Positions 24,985-34,252 are shown, numbered from the stretch's first letter. The stretch is 64,000 bases of DNA from Vibrio splendidus (GCF_001557875.1 NZ_LNRF01000001.1:186001-250000); one strand, 5' to 3'. Notes: generated from the sequence alone by a model not told the origin. Numbers and translations: made by a program.

Positions 24985-25932
24985 ATGGATAAGAAAATAA
25001 AAATAGGCATCAGTGCATGTGTCGCCGGTCATAAAGTTCGATTCGATACTGGGCACAAACGTTCGCGTTTCTGCACAGACGATCTTGCAGATTACGTAGA
25101 GTTGGAACCGGTTTGTCCTGAAATGGGCGTCGGCCTTCCAACTCCTCGACCTACTATTCGTCAAACAAGAATGCTGGATGACATCATTCATGTTTCTCGC
25201 CCAGACGGTTCAGGTGATGTGACCAACGAGCTGATCGAGTTCGGTCAAAACTACTCGAAGAACAACCAGCACATTGCTGGATTCATTGTTTGCCAAAAGA
25301 GCCCAACTTGCGGCATGGAGCGAGTGAAAGTGTACCACCACCATGGTCGCGGCTCTGAATCGACTGGCGTAGGCATGTTCACCCAACAAATTATGGACGC
25401 TAATCCGTTACTTCCCGTTGAAGAAAACGGCCGCCTAAACGATCCCATTTTGCGTGAAAACTTCATGACTCGTGTCTTCACCTATCAAAAATGGCTCGAC
25501 CTCGTTGATGAAGGTGTGACCAAACACAAGCTGATCCTATTCCATAGTGCACACAAGTACTTGGTAATGTGTCACCACGTTGAGAGCTACAAAAGCTTAG
25601 GCAAACTGTTAGCAGGTAATGAGTTAGAGATTGACGAATTGGCGGCTCAATACATCGAAGGCTTGATGACGGCGTTATCGCATCACGCCAATCGAGGCAG
25701 TCACGCCAATACTTTGCATCACTTACAAGGTTACTTTAAGAAGCAATTGAGCAGCACGCACAAGCAAGAGCTCACCAATCAGATTGCATCATTTAGAGAG
25801 GGCGTAATTCCACTGCTAGTGCCCCTAACGTTGATAAACCACTACCTAATGGAATACCCAAACGAGTACTTGGAGTCACAGGTTTACCTAAACCCTCACC
25901 CACAAGAACTTAAACTGAGATACGGATATTGA
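24985..25932 (+). CDS. DUF523-DUF1722 (YbgA-like) fusion protein
   Basis: A 315-residue protein. Residues 1-150 are DUF523: ISACVAGHKVRFDTGHK, VELEPVCPEMGVGL, CQKSPTCGMERVKVY, with several conserved Cys that suggest a metal or redox site. Residues 185-300 are DUF1722/YbgA (ILFHSAHKYLVMCHH, YKSLGKLLAG). In E. coli ybgA sits next to phrA, and here it directly precedes the photolyase, a recurrent pairing. The biochemical role is unknown. GAGG lies 8 nt before the ATG. Its stop overlaps the TTG start of the photolyase gene. Confidence 0.88.
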   Translation: MDKKIKIGISACVAGHKVRFDTGHKRSRFCTDDLADYVELEPVCPEMGVGLPTPRPTIRQTRMLDDIIHVSRPDGSGDVTNELIEFGQNYSKNNQHIAGFIVCQKSPTCGMERVKVYHHHGRGSESTGVGMFTQQIMDANPLLPVEENGRLNDPILRENFMTRVFTYQKWLDLVDEGVTKHKLILFHSAHKYLVMCHHVESYKSLGKLLAGNELEIDELAAQYIEGLMTALSHHANRGSHANTLHHLQGYFKKQLSSTHKQELTNQIASFREGVIPLLVPLTLINHYLMEYPNEYLESQVYLNPHPQELKLRYGY

Positions 25933-27374
25933 GCAACATTCTATGGATAAGACGAGACCTGAGGATTCACGATAACCCAGCGCTCGTCGCGGCAGTTGAA
26001 AACGGCGTGTCTATCGCCGTTTTTATTTCAACACCGCAGCAATGGCAGCAACACCACCTTGCACCAATCAAAGCCGATTTCATCTATCGTCACCTAAAAC
26101 AGCTCGAATCCCAACTCGCTGAGTTTGGGATTTCATTACTGCACCTCAAAGCCAGTGATTTTGATGACCAAGCCCAACAGCTCATCGAATTATACGAACA
26201 ACTTGATGCGAAGTGCGTATACGCAAATTCAGAGCCTGAGGTAGATGAACAAGCTCGCGACCAAAAACTCATATCATGCGGTGTGAATCTACAAATCAGC
26301 GACTGCGACGTTATGCTGCCATTGGGTAACGTGCTGAATAAACAGGGCGAGATGTTCAAAGTCTTTACGCCATTTAAGAACGCGTGGTTAAAAGAAGTTC
26401 AGTTGAAAGGCATCATCTGTAGCCCAGCTCCTATCGTGCCCGCTAAGCTTCAACAAACACAGCTTCAACAAACTCAGCGTCCACAATTACAACTTCCTGA
26501 CGACTTAAAAGCTTCAAGAATCTCCGCTGACTATGATTTTGACTTTCCGCGTGTTGACTCAAGTCGCTGGCCATTAAGCCAAGATGTATTAGGCAATGTG
26601 ATTCCCAATTTCTTAGGCAATAAAGTCAACGACTACGCGCGTCTGAGAGACATTCCCTCGGTAAAAGGCACGTCTGGTCTATCCCCTTATTTGGCGATTG
26701 GCGCTGTGAGCCCACGTTGGCTAGCGATTCAGTTGATTCAGCAGCAACCGGATTTGTTGTTTGATACTCAACTGCCGGCCTTTTCTTGGCTCAATGAATT
26801 GATTTGGCGAGATTTTTATAAGCATTTGATGTTCCACCATCCTAAACTGGTTAAAGGGGCAAACTTTCAGCAAAAATACAATGGATTAGATTGGTATCCC
26901 GACCATGCTAGCTTCAAAGCTTGGTGCGAAGGAAGAACAGGATATCCATTGGTTGATGCGGCCATGCGTCAATTGCTCGAAACGGGCTGGATGCACAACA
27001 GGCTAAGAATGGTAGTGGCAAGCTTCCTGACCAAGCACCTGCTTATTGACTGGCGTTGGGGCGAACGTTTCTTTATGTCGCACCTTATCGACGGTGACTT
27101 TAGCGCCAACAATGGTGGCTGGCAATGGGCTTCAAGTACTGGCTGTGATGCTCAACCTTACTTTCGAATTTTCAATCCAATCACCCAGAGTGAAAAGTTT
27201 GATCCAAAAGGAATTTTTATTCGTAAGTACATACCAGAGCTGCAAAACATCCCAGATAAGCATGTTCATTTTCCACATGACTTTATCGCTAAAAACGGGA
27301 TAGACAGCGAATACTGGCACCCCATCGTTGAGCACAAAGAAGCACGATTGAGAGCCTTAGCCTTCTTCAAATAA
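25929..27374 (+). CDS. phrB: Deoxyribodipyrimidine photolyase (class I CPD)
   Basis: Light-driven repair of cyclobutane pyrimidine dimers. This 481-residue protein has an N-terminal antenna-binding Rossmann domain (1-130, ILWIRRDLRIHDNPAL) and a C-terminal FAD domain with GRTGYPLVDAAMRQL, GWMHNRLRM, SFLTKHLLIDWRWGE and NNGGWQWASSTG. The start is TTG, overlapping the upstream TGA as TTGA, which implies translational coupling; no ATG in frame lies near the conserved N-terminus. It is part of the predicted RpoE-ChrR operon. Confidence 0.94.
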   Translation: MSNILWIRRDLRIHDNPALVAAVENGVSIAVFISTPQQWQQHHLAPIKADFIYRHLKQLESQLAEFGISLLHLKASDFDDQAQQLIELYEQLDAKCVYANSEPEVDEQARDQKLISCGVNLQISDCDVMLPLGNVLNKQGEMFKVFTPFKNAWLKEVQLKGIICSPAPIVPAKLQQTQLQQTQRPQLQLPDDLKASRISADYDFDFPRVDSSRWPLSQDVLGNVIPNFLGNKVNDYARLRDIPSVKGTSGLSPYLAIGAVSPRWLAIQLIQQQPDLLFDTQLPAFSWLNELIWRDFYKHLMFHHPKLVKGANFQQKYNGLDWYPDHASFKAWCEGRTGYPLVDAAMRQLLETGWMHNRLRMVVASFLTKHLLIDWRWGERFFMSHLIDGDFSANNGGWQWASSTGCDAQPYFRIFNPITQSEKFDPKGIFIRKYIPELQNIPDKHVHFPHDFIAKNGIDSEYWHPIVEHKEARLRALAFFK

Positions 27375-27388
27375 TTAGAGCGAATATT

Positions 27389-27820
27389 ATGGATAACTCT
27401 CTATGGCTTGATAACTTTCTCAACATGTATCGAGAGCTCGGAACCGACAATTTCGACGTGCTGAAGACGGTTTATCACCCTGATATTGAATTCCAAGATC
27501 CGCTGCACCATGTCAGCGGTATTTCTGCGCTTACCCACTACTTTGAGAACCTCTACACCCAAGTGACGAGCTGTTACTTCCACATTGAACACACTTTCGA
27601 AGCGAGCAACGAAGCTTCTGTTTATTGGACGATGCAATTTGCTCACAAGCAGTTAAATGGGCAAAAGCCGATCGAAGTACAAGGACACAGTCATCTCAAG
27701 ATGCTCGACGGTCAAGTGATCTACCACAGAGATTACCTCGACGTCGGTTCTATGTTGTACGAACACATTCCAGTACTGGGCTGCGCGATTAAATCCATCA
27801 AAAAGAGAGCGAGCAGATAA
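27389..27820 (+). CDS. NTF2-like (SnoaL-type) protein
   Basis: A 143-residue protein of the NTF2-like superfamily: LDNFLNMYRELGTDNFDVLKTVYHPDIEFQDPLHHVSG at the N-terminus and the HSHLKMLDGQVIYHRDYLD strand near the C-terminus. Such folds bind small hydrophobic molecules or act as isomerase-like enzymes. It lies 14 bp after phrB and overlaps the SDR gene by one base, so it belongs to the operon. The ligand is unknown; a lipid or oxidised fatty-acid derivative is a guess from its neighbours. Confidence 0.82.
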   Translation: MDNSLWLDNFLNMYRELGTDNFDVLKTVYHPDIEFQDPLHHVSGISALTHYFENLYTQVTSCYFHIEHTFEASNEASVYWTMQFAHKQLNGQKPIEVQGHSHLKMLDGQVIYHRDYLDVGSMLYEHIPVLGCAIKSIKKRASR

Positions 27821-28551
27821 TGCGTATTATGATTACAGGCGCGACCTCAGGTATCGGCCAATCCCTTGCTAAAGATTACGCTCAGCAAGGGCATCAGGTG
27901 ATTGCTTGTGGCCGTAATCCAGACAAGCTGCAAGCCTTAGTTGATTCGCACGAAACAGACATCGCGCATTCATCCATTACACCGCTCTGTTTCGATCTGA
28001 CCGATTACCACAACTTCCCAGAGCTCGACCAAGACAAGCCGCTCGATCTGCTGATTTTAAATGCGGGTGATTGTGAATACATCAACGACCCAGTGAATTT
28101 TGATGCTGAGCTTTTCGAGCGCGTCATCAACATCAATCTAATTTCAATTGGCTACGCCCTTAAAGCCTGGCTAAAAAACATCAAGCCCGGCGGCCGTTTG
28201 GTTTTAGTAAGTTCCAGCGCCAGCTTTTTACCTTTGCCAAGAGCCGAGGCTTATGGCGCTTCAAAGGCAGCCCTCACCTACTTAGGCAGAACACTGTCGG
28301 TTGATCTGGCCGAGCACAATATTCATGTCTCAATTGTGCACCCTGGCTTTGTTGAAACGCCTTTAACCGAGAGAAACACGTTTGCTATGCCTATGATTAT
28401 TAGTAGTGAGGCCGCCACTCAGCGAATTGTAAATGGTATTGCTCAAGGAAAGAGTGAAATCAATTTCCCAAGACGATTCATCATGTTGATGAAGCTATTA
28501 AGAATGCTTCCAACTCCAGTTTGGCAAAAACTCGCTTCGAGGATGGTATAA
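27820..28551 (+). CDS. Short-chain dehydrogenase/reductase
   Basis: A 243-residue SDR with the cofactor loop GATSGIGQ at residues 6-13, NAG near 86, and the catalytic Ser...Tyr-x3-Lys set (VSSSASF, YGASKAAL). PGFVETPLT follows. Cofactor NAD(P)H; substrate unknown. It overlaps the NTF2-like gene by one base and precedes the FAD oxidoreductase by 2 bp. This SDR/FAD/DUF1365/Cfa set recurs in Vibrio and other proteobacteria beside photolyase genes. Confidence 0.88.
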   Translation: MRIMITGATSGIGQSLAKDYAQQGHQVIACGRNPDKLQALVDSHETDIAHSSITPLCFDLTDYHNFPELDQDKPLDLLILNAGDCEYINDPVNFDAELFERVININLISIGYALKAWLKNIKPGGRLVLVSSSASFLPLPRAEAYGASKAALTYLGRTLSVDLAEHNIHVSIVHPGFVETPLTERNTFAMPMIISSEAATQRIVNGIAQGKSEINFPRRFIMLMKLLRMLPTPVWQKLASRMV

Positions 28552-28553
28552 CA

Positions 28554-29825
28554 ATGAAGAAGATAGCCATTATTGGTTCAGGCATCTCTGGACTCACTTG
28601 CGCGCACATATTAGATAAGCACCACGACGTAACAGTATTCGAAAAGAATGATTATGTTGGGGGACACACCGCGACTGTTGATATTGAACATCAGGGCTCG
28701 GCGTTTTCGATAGATACAGGTTTCATCGTATTCAACGATCGAACCTACCCAAACTTCAATCAGCTACTCGAACAACTCGGTGTTGAAAGACAGCCCACTG
28801 AAATGAGCTTTAGCGTCCACAACACCACCACCAAGTTTGAATACAACGGCCACAGCATTAATTCGTTATTCGCGCAAAGGAGTAACATCTTCAAGCCGCA
28901 ATTCTGGTCTTTGGTATCTGACATTCTTAAGTTCAACAAACTGTGTAAGGCTCAATTCGAAAGCAATGAGTTCACACCGGATGTTACCTTAGGCAGCTTC
29001 CTAAGCGATAACCAATTTTCCGACTTTTTCAGCCAGCACTACATCTTACCGATGGGTGCTGCGATTTGGTCAACAAGCCTTGAAGAGATGGAAGAGTTCG
29101 AACTTAAATTCTTTATTCAGTTCTTCTACAACCACGGCCTGCTTGATATTGCTAACCGTCCTCAGTGGTATGTGATTCCAAAAGGCTCGCGTTCTTACGT
29201 TGAAATCATCCTTTCACGCTTGAGTAAACCTGTTGCACTGAATACATCGATTAAACAAGTGACTCGCCAAGAAACGGGCGTCACGATTGAATTTGAAGAT
29301 GGCAGCACACAAGACTTCGACGAAGTAATCTTTGCTTGCCACTCAGACCAAGCCTTACGTCTGCTTGGTGATGCAACAGAACAAGAGCAACAGGTACTGG
29401 GCGAGATCCCATACAGCCGCAATGAAGTGGTTCTGCACACCGATACTAGCTTGTTACCAGACAGAAAACTGGCTTGGGCAAGCTGGAACTACATGTTGGA
29501 TGGCGACAGTAAACGACCAGCCTGTGTCACTTACAACATGAACATTCTGCAAGGCATCGAAAGCCAAGACACCTTCTGTGTCACCTTGAATCAAAACGAA
29601 GCCATCGACCCAGAAAAAATCATTCGCAGCTTTGTTTATCATCACCCGGTACTTAACTCGAACACGGTCGAAGCTCAACACAAGCGTGAGCAAATCTGTG
29701 GCAAAAACCAGACGCACTTTGCTGGTGCTTATTGGTATAACGGCTTCCATGAAGACGGTGTCCACAGTGCACTCGATGTGACCAAACGCTTCGGTTTAGA
29801 TTTGAGTTCGAGTTCAGCGCTATGA
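28554..29825 (+). CDS. FAD-dependent amine-oxidase-like oxidoreductase
   Basis: A 423-residue flavoprotein starting MKKIAIIGSGISGLTCA with the dinucleotide loop, followed by EKNDYVGGHTATVD, the GGH variant typical of the group next to Cfa and DUF1365. IDTGFIVFNDRTYPNF and the C-terminal FAGAYWYNGFHEDG-HSAL complete the family pattern. CGAGG lies 11 nt upstream and the ATG is 2 bp after the SDR stop. The related Rhodobacter gene in the RpoE regulon has been proposed to modify unsaturated fatty acids with Cfa-like partners; the reaction is not established. Confidence 0.87.
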   Translation: MKKIAIIGSGISGLTCAHILDKHHDVTVFEKNDYVGGHTATVDIEHQGSAFSIDTGFIVFNDRTYPNFNQLLEQLGVERQPTEMSFSVHNTTTKFEYNGHSINSLFAQRSNIFKPQFWSLVSDILKFNKLCKAQFESNEFTPDVTLGSFLSDNQFSDFFSQHYILPMGAAIWSTSLEEMEEFELKFFIQFFYNHGLLDIANRPQWYVIPKGSRSYVEIILSRLSKPVALNTSIKQVTRQETGVTIEFEDGSTQDFDEVIFACHSDQALRLLGDATEQEQQVLGEIPYSRNEVVLHTDTSLLPDRKLAWASWNYMLDGDSKRPACVTYNMNILQGIESQDTFCVTLNQNEAIDPEKIIRSFVYHHPVLNSNTVEAQHKREQICGKNQTHFAGAYWYNGFHEDGVHSALDVTKRFGLDLSSSSAL

Positions 29826-30628
29826 ACAGTCAAACCCTGACACCCGAGATGGGGACCGCATCCGAAAAGAGTGAAGAACTCAGCGGTATCTATTGGGGAA
29901 ACGTCAGACATCGCCGCTTTGGCAACATCACACATGAGTTTAGTTATCAACTGTATATGATGGGGCTCGATCTTGACGAACTGCCCCAAACCACAGCGCG
30001 CAGTGCGCTGTTTGGAACTCGTTGGTTCAACCCGATTCGCTTTGTCGAATCGGATTATCTCGCTGAAAAAAAAGTAAATGTCACTACGGATGAACCAAAA
30101 TCACTTAAGCAACGTATAGCTTCCAAAGTGCAACAACTTGGTGGTGTTTGGTCTGAATCAAACCGTGTGACGATGCTGGCTCAGTGCCGCTGTTTAGGCA
30201 TCTATTTCAGCCCCATCAACTGTTTCTTCTGCTATGACGAAACTGGAGATTGTAAATACATGTTGGCAGAAGTGAGTAACACGCCTTGGCGAGAAAGACA
30301 CTACTATCTGATCAACATGCAACAAGAATTGAAGGTAAAAAAAGAGTTTCACGTTTCGCCGTTTATGGACTTGAACATGACTTATTTTTGGAAGATTAAG
30401 CCACCAGCGAAACGCACGTTAGTTCACATCGAAAGCCGCCGAGACAACAAGCTTTTCGATGCGACACTGGCCCTGACCAAACAGTCAGTAACCAAGACAA
30501 ACATTAGACGAACGGTATTCAAGATTCCGGCTATGACCATAAAAGTCGTGATGGGAATTTATTATCAGGCTCTCAAATTATTCCTGAAAAAAGTACCGTT
30601 TGTGGCGCATCCAGACTCAACATCTTAA
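29822..30628 (+). CDS. DUF1365 family protein
   Basis: A 268-residue protein with DUF1365 features: SGIYWGNVRHRRFGNITHEFSYQLYMMGLDLDEL at the N-terminus, then CRCLGIYFSPINCFFCYDETG and VSNTPWRERHYYLI, and KEFHVSPFMDLNMTYFWKI. The family has no proven function. It nearly always accompanies the FAD oxidoreductase and Cfa genes, so a role in membrane lipid modification is inferred. Its start overlaps the previous stop as ATGA. Confidence 0.87.
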   Translation: MNSQTLTPEMGTASEKSEELSGIYWGNVRHRRFGNITHEFSYQLYMMGLDLDELPQTTARSALFGTRWFNPIRFVESDYLAEKKVNVTTDEPKSLKQRIASKVQQLGGVWSESNRVTMLAQCRCLGIYFSPINCFFCYDETGDCKYMLAEVSNTPWRERHYYLINMQQELKVKKEFHVSPFMDLNMTYFWKIKPPAKRTLVHIESRRDNKLFDATLALTKQSVTKTNIRRTVFKIPAMTIKVVMGIYYQALKLFLKKVPFVAHPDSTS

Positions 30629-30733
30629 GCGCTTAAAACAGAAATCAATTCTAGCTTAGGTTCGCTCCAATCAAGGAGCAAAACTCAGCTTAGTTGGCAC
30701 AAAATATTAGAATGAGTTATCAGCGAGGTTTAC

Positions 30734-32014
30734 ATGGAACAGCTTGCCAAACAAAACAACAATATTGAACAACAAGCTAAAGCCGTTGCTGTTTCAAGCA
30801 ACTGTAAATATCGAGCTTTAATTTTCAAGGTTTTAGAAAGCCTACAATTCGCGACGCTTGAGATCATTGAGCGCGACCAGCATTCAGTATTTGGTGATCG
30901 AGAAGCCGAACTGAAAGGTCGAATCGTGATTCATGATGCGACCTTTTTTAGAGATGTCGTTATCAACGGCAGCATTGGGGCATCTGAAGCCTATATCGAT
31001 GGCAAATGGACCAGTCCAAATCTGACGCGTGTGATTCAAATCATGGCTCGTAACCAAGCCCAATTGGATGAACTTGATGACAAGACACAGTGGATTTCTC
31101 GCATCAAAAACCTCTTGCTGCGTCGTAAGAATGCCAACACCGAACAAGGCTCCAAGCGCAACATTCTCGCCCACTACGATATTGGCAACGAGCTGTATGA
31201 GCGCTTCTTAGATAGCTCGATGCAGTACTCTGCCGCTATCTACAGCGAAGATGCACAAACCCTATCCAAAGCTCAACAGAACAAAATGAAAACCATTTGT
31301 GAGCGATTAGAGTTGTCTGAGAAGGATAGCGTGGTTGAGATAGGCACTGGCTGGGGTGGCTTAGCCATCTTCATGGCGCAACACTACGGTTGTCATGTCA
31401 CTACCACCACAATCTCAGATGCCCAACACGCACTTGCAGAACAGAGAGTCAAAGCACTTGGTTTAACCGACAAAATCACCCTGCTTAAAGAGGATTATCG
31501 CAACCTTACAGGAGAGTATGACAAGTTGGTCTCTATCGAGATGATAGAAGCGGTCGGCCATGAATATCTACAAACCTTCTTTGAAAAATGTTCGTCGCTA
31601 CTTAAGCCCTCAGGCAAGATGCTGATTCAAGCAATTACGATTGCTGACAGCCGTTACGATAAATACCGTAAGGGCGTTGACTTTATTCAGAAGTACATAT
31701 TCCCCGGCGGCTGTTTACCTTCGGTTTCAGTGATGACCCAACACCTTGCGACTAGTACAGATCTTGTGGTTCAAGAAATTGACGACATTGGTCTGCACTA
31801 TGCTCGAACGCTTAACGACTGGAACATCGCCTTTGAAAATAGTTGGGAAGAACTAGAGTCTCTCGGCTATTCAGAAGAGTTTAAGCGCTTATGGATCTTC
31901 TACTTCTGTTACTGTGAAGGTGCATTCAAAGAGCGAGTGATCAGTACTCACCATTTAGTCGCAAGAAAACCTCGTTACTTTGGAGCAAAAGATGAAACGG
32001 TTTTGGATTATTAA
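30734..32014 (+). CDS. cfa: Cyclopropane-fatty-acyl-phospholipid synthase family protein
   Basis: A 426-residue SAM-dependent enzyme of the Cfa family, which adds a methylene group across cis double bonds of phospholipid acyl chains in the inner membrane. The SAM loop VEIGTGWGGLAIFMA is at about 205-219, preceded by ILAHYDIGNELYERFLD; EMIEAVGHEYL and YIFPGGCLPS are further Cfa blocks. GAGG lies 7 nt before the ATG. A 105-bp gap with a small GCTCC/GGAGC hairpin separates it from DUF1365; an extra promoter there is possible. Its end overlaps the DUF2878 gene by 23 bp. Confidence 0.92.
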   Translation: MEQLAKQNNNIEQQAKAVAVSSNCKYRALIFKVLESLQFATLEIIERDQHSVFGDREAELKGRIVIHDATFFRDVVINGSIGASEAYIDGKWTSPNLTRVIQIMARNQAQLDELDDKTQWISRIKNLLLRRKNANTEQGSKRNILAHYDIGNELYERFLDSSMQYSAAIYSEDAQTLSKAQQNKMKTICERLELSEKDSVVEIGTGWGGLAIFMAQHYGCHVTTTTISDAQHALAEQRVKALGLTDKITLLKEDYRNLTGEYDKLVSIEMIEAVGHEYLQTFFEKCSSLLKPSGKMLIQAITIADSRYDKYRKGVDFIQKYIFPGGCLPSVSVMTQHLATSTDLVVQEIDDIGLHYARTLNDWNIAFENSWEELESLGYSEEFKRLWIFYFCYCEGAFKERVISTHHLVARKPRYFGAKDETVLDY

Positions 32015-32513
32015 TCTCGTACTGTTTCAAGCGACCTGGGTTTGCAGTGCCTTCTTTACCGCGCAAGCCCCGTTCGTCACACCACTGATTGTAGTGGTTC
32101 ATTTCCTCCTATCACCGACTCGCAGTAGCGATCTTAAGATACTCATCTTATTACCATTAGGGCTATTACTTGATAGCCTCTTCTTTCACTTCGGCGTGTT
32201 TGCCGTCGACTCTGCAATTGCTAATCAATCGTGGTTTCCAGTGTGGCTTGTTTGCCTATGGATCATGTTCTTAATCAGTTTTAACCACAGCCTAAATTGG
32301 CTTTTAAAATGCTCAAAAGTGATCTTGTTTGTCATAGGGTTCGTAGCAGGTACTAGTAGTTATTGGGGAGGCATCAAAGCAGGCGCCCTCCTGACTACTT
32401 GGCCAGATGCATCGGTAGTTGCTGCCCTTGCAATAAGTTGGGGGATTTTGTTGCCCTTACTGGTGGCCGCCTACTCCAACTTAGTACAACCTAAAATGGC
32501 AATATCGAGGTGA
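31992..32513 (+). CDS. DUF2878 family membrane protein
   Basis: A 173-residue inner-membrane protein with about six hydrophobic helices (IINLVLFQATWVCSAF, LLPLGLLLDSLFF, WFPVWLVCLWIMFLISF, VILFVIGFVAGT, LAISWGILLPLLVAAY). GGAG 7 nt before the ATG at 31992 sets the start; it overlaps cfa by 23 bp. It belongs to the Cfa-linked cluster; function unknown. Confidence 0.83.
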   Translation: MKRFWIINLVLFQATWVCSAFFTAQAPFVTPLIVVVHFLLSPTRSSDLKILILLPLGLLLDSLFFHFGVFAVDSAIANQSWFPVWLVCLWIMFLISFNHSLNWLLKCSKVILFVIGFVAGTSSYWGGIKAGALLTTWPDASVVAALAISWGILLPLLVAAYSNLVQPKMAISR

Positions 32514-32516
32514 CTT

Positions 32517-33092
32517 ATGGCTTATCCACGCAAACCGACACAAACGTTCAAACCTGAGCGCGGTATTGTTCACCCTCATCAGCAAGCAAAAAACACACTT
32601 TTAAGCTTCATCACTCTCTCGTTAATTTTTGCTGCGCTCTTATTCGCCGGAAGCGTTAAAGCCTCTGCTGTCGGCGATCTAAACAAACGTGGTGAAGGTG
32701 AAATGAGCTACCTATTTTGGACTCTCTACTCGGCAGAATTCTACGCGACTCCAACCAACTCTGAACGAGCTTTAAAACTTGAGTACTACCGCTCTATCGA
32801 TAGCAAAGACCTCGTAGACGCTACCGAAGATCAGTGGAACAAGCTTGGCTACTCTAACAGCAACATTCAACGTTGGTTGAAACCCTTGTACGCGATGTGG
32901 CCGAACGTAGAAGAAGGAAGCACACTCACGATTCGTGTCGCTGAAGATAACGTGAGTCGCTTTTATTTCGATGAACAACCGATCGGCATCATTCAAGACA
33001 AACAATTTGGCGAAGCCTTTCTAGCGATTTGGTTATCTGAAAACACTTCTGAACCCGCTCTTCGTAAACAACTTTTAGGTTTGAACAAATGA
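32517..33092 (+). CDS. Chalcone isomerase-like periplasmic protein
   Basis: A 191-residue exported protein. A long N-terminal basic stretch precedes a hydrophobic signal at about 27-47 (LLSFITLSLIFAALLFAG). The mature part has LNKRGEGEMSYLFWTLYSAEFYA and a C-terminal FGEAFLAIWLSENTSEPALRKQLLG, which is the chalcone_isomerase-like (fatty-acid-binding type) pattern. No enzymatic activity is proven for the bacterial group. It overlaps DUF3833 by 4 bp and follows DUF2878 by 3 bp. Confidence 0.83.
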   Translation: MAYPRKPTQTFKPERGIVHPHQQAKNTLLSFITLSLIFAALLFAGSVKASAVGDLNKRGEGEMSYLFWTLYSAEFYATPTNSERALKLEYYRSIDSKDLVDATEDQWNKLGYSNSNIQRWLKPLYAMWPNVEEGSTLTIRVAEDNVSRFYFDEQPIGIIQDKQFGEAFLAIWLSENTSEPALRKQLLGLNK

Positions 33093-33631
33093 ATCCAAAA
33101 ACAACAATAATAAAATTCGCTCTGGCATTTTTTTCTCTCACCTGGCTAGTGGGCTGTGGCTCTGCAAGTTTAGAAGACCATGTCGACACTACGCCAGAGC
33201 TCAAGCTTGAAACCTTTTTTAATGGCGAGCTAATGGCCTACGGCATGGTGCTCGACCGCTCTGGTAACCTACTGCGACGCTTCGATGCCAAACTGGTCGC
33301 GACTTGGGACGGTGACAACGGAGAGATAAAAGAGTGGTTCTCTTTTGCTGATGGCGAGCGATCAACCCGCGTTTGGAACCTGATGAAAACTGGCGAAAAC
33401 ACCTACTCTGGGACTGCCAACGATGTCGTTGGAACCGCTTATGGGGAGACTCAAGGTTCTGCTCTATATTGGAAATACGACTTAGAGATTGAAGTAGACG
33501 GCAGCACCTATGAAGTGGTGCTAGATGACTGGATGTTCTTGATGGACGACAAACGCTTGTTCAACAAAACTGAGATGTCCAAGTTCGGCTTTAAAGTCGG
33601 AGAGGTCATCTTATACATAGAGAAGATTTGA
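33089..33631 (+). CDS. DUF3833 lipoprotein
   Basis: A 180-residue lipoprotein with lipobox LVG-C at residues 20-23, followed by GSAS. The mature domain has TFFNGELMAYGMVLDRSGNLLRRFDAKLVATWDGD and YWKYDLEIEVDGSTYEVVLDDWMFLMDD, the DUF3833 lipocalin-like pattern. It is the last gene of the predicted RpoE-ChrR operon and overlaps the previous gene by 4 bp. A lipid-binding role in the envelope is inferred from the neighbours and fold. Confidence 0.87.
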   Translation: MNPKTTIIKFALAFFSLTWLVGCGSASLEDHVDTTPELKLETFFNGELMAYGMVLDRSGNLLRRFDAKLVATWDGDNGEIKEWFSFADGERSTRVWNLMKTGENTYSGTANDVVGTAYGETQGSALYWKYDLEIEVDGSTYEVVLDDWMFLMDDKRLFNKTEMSKFGFKVGEVILYIEKI

Positions 33632-33674
33632 TATAATTGTCATTTCGGATTCTGGCCTTCGCCACTTCTGCACG

Positions 33675-33704
33675 CAGCCCACAATGAAAATTGTGGGCTG
33701 TTTT
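33675..33704 (+). terminator. Terminator of the rpoE-chrR-phr-cfa operon
   Basis: An 11-bp perfect stem (CAGCCCACAAT / ATTGTGGGCTG) with a 4-nt loop, then TTTTGTTTG. Confidence 0.9.
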
Positions 33705-33857
33705 GTTTGTTCCCGCGAATTGCATACCTGCAAGCTCAAGCCTCTGTGCTAAGATGCGCCACCAGCACGCAAATGGGCTAGACTCACACTAAGCAGTCCC
33801 CATTTGTTTCGCTAAGCGTAGATTCCCTACCATGAATAATTGAAAAGGCTTTAAAGC

Positions 33858-34121
33858 ATGAGCAAGTTGACCTCAGCGGAGCGTAAAGCTCGCGACAATG
33901 AACGTTTCTCACAACGCGTAAACGACCGCAGAGAAAAAGGTGAAGACGTAGTTGCTTACGCACTGACCAACAAAAAAGCTGTAAAATTCCTGACTAAGTC
34001 CGAGAAAAAACGTTTCAACGAAACGAGAGCGACTCTTCAAGAAGAGAAGCGAGTAAAAGAACAAGAAGAGCTTAACCGAATCGAAGACGCGTTCACGATC
34101 AAACAGTTCGACGACGAATAA
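33858..34121 (+). CDS. Small charged hypothetical protein, 87 aa
   Basis: An 87-residue, very charged and probably all-helical protein (KARDNERFSQRVNDRREKGED, EKKRFNETRATLQEEKRVKEQEEL), without membrane segments or cysteines. No family recognised with confidence. It stands alone between two terminators, with AAAGGC before the ATG. Nucleic-acid or ribosome association is conceivable from composition only. Confidence 0.7.
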   Translation: MSKLTSAERKARDNERFSQRVNDRREKGEDVVAYALTNKKAVKFLTKSEKKRFNETRATLQEEKRVKEQEELNRIEDAFTIKQFDDE

Positions 34122-34252
34122 TCACGTTTGATTACTCAAAAGCGCTGGCTCTGCGTAGTAAAACCAAGCAAGCGTGATCTTAAATTATTATGTCAGGGTG
34201 AGCACAAAAATGTGCGACAATGCCCAGCGTAAATTCATATTCAAGGTTTATT

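Noticed and set aside
24847..25191. Minus-strand ORFs downstream of chrR
   Set aside because: They overlap the DUF523 gene start antisense; Cys/Phe-rich products look like shadow translation.
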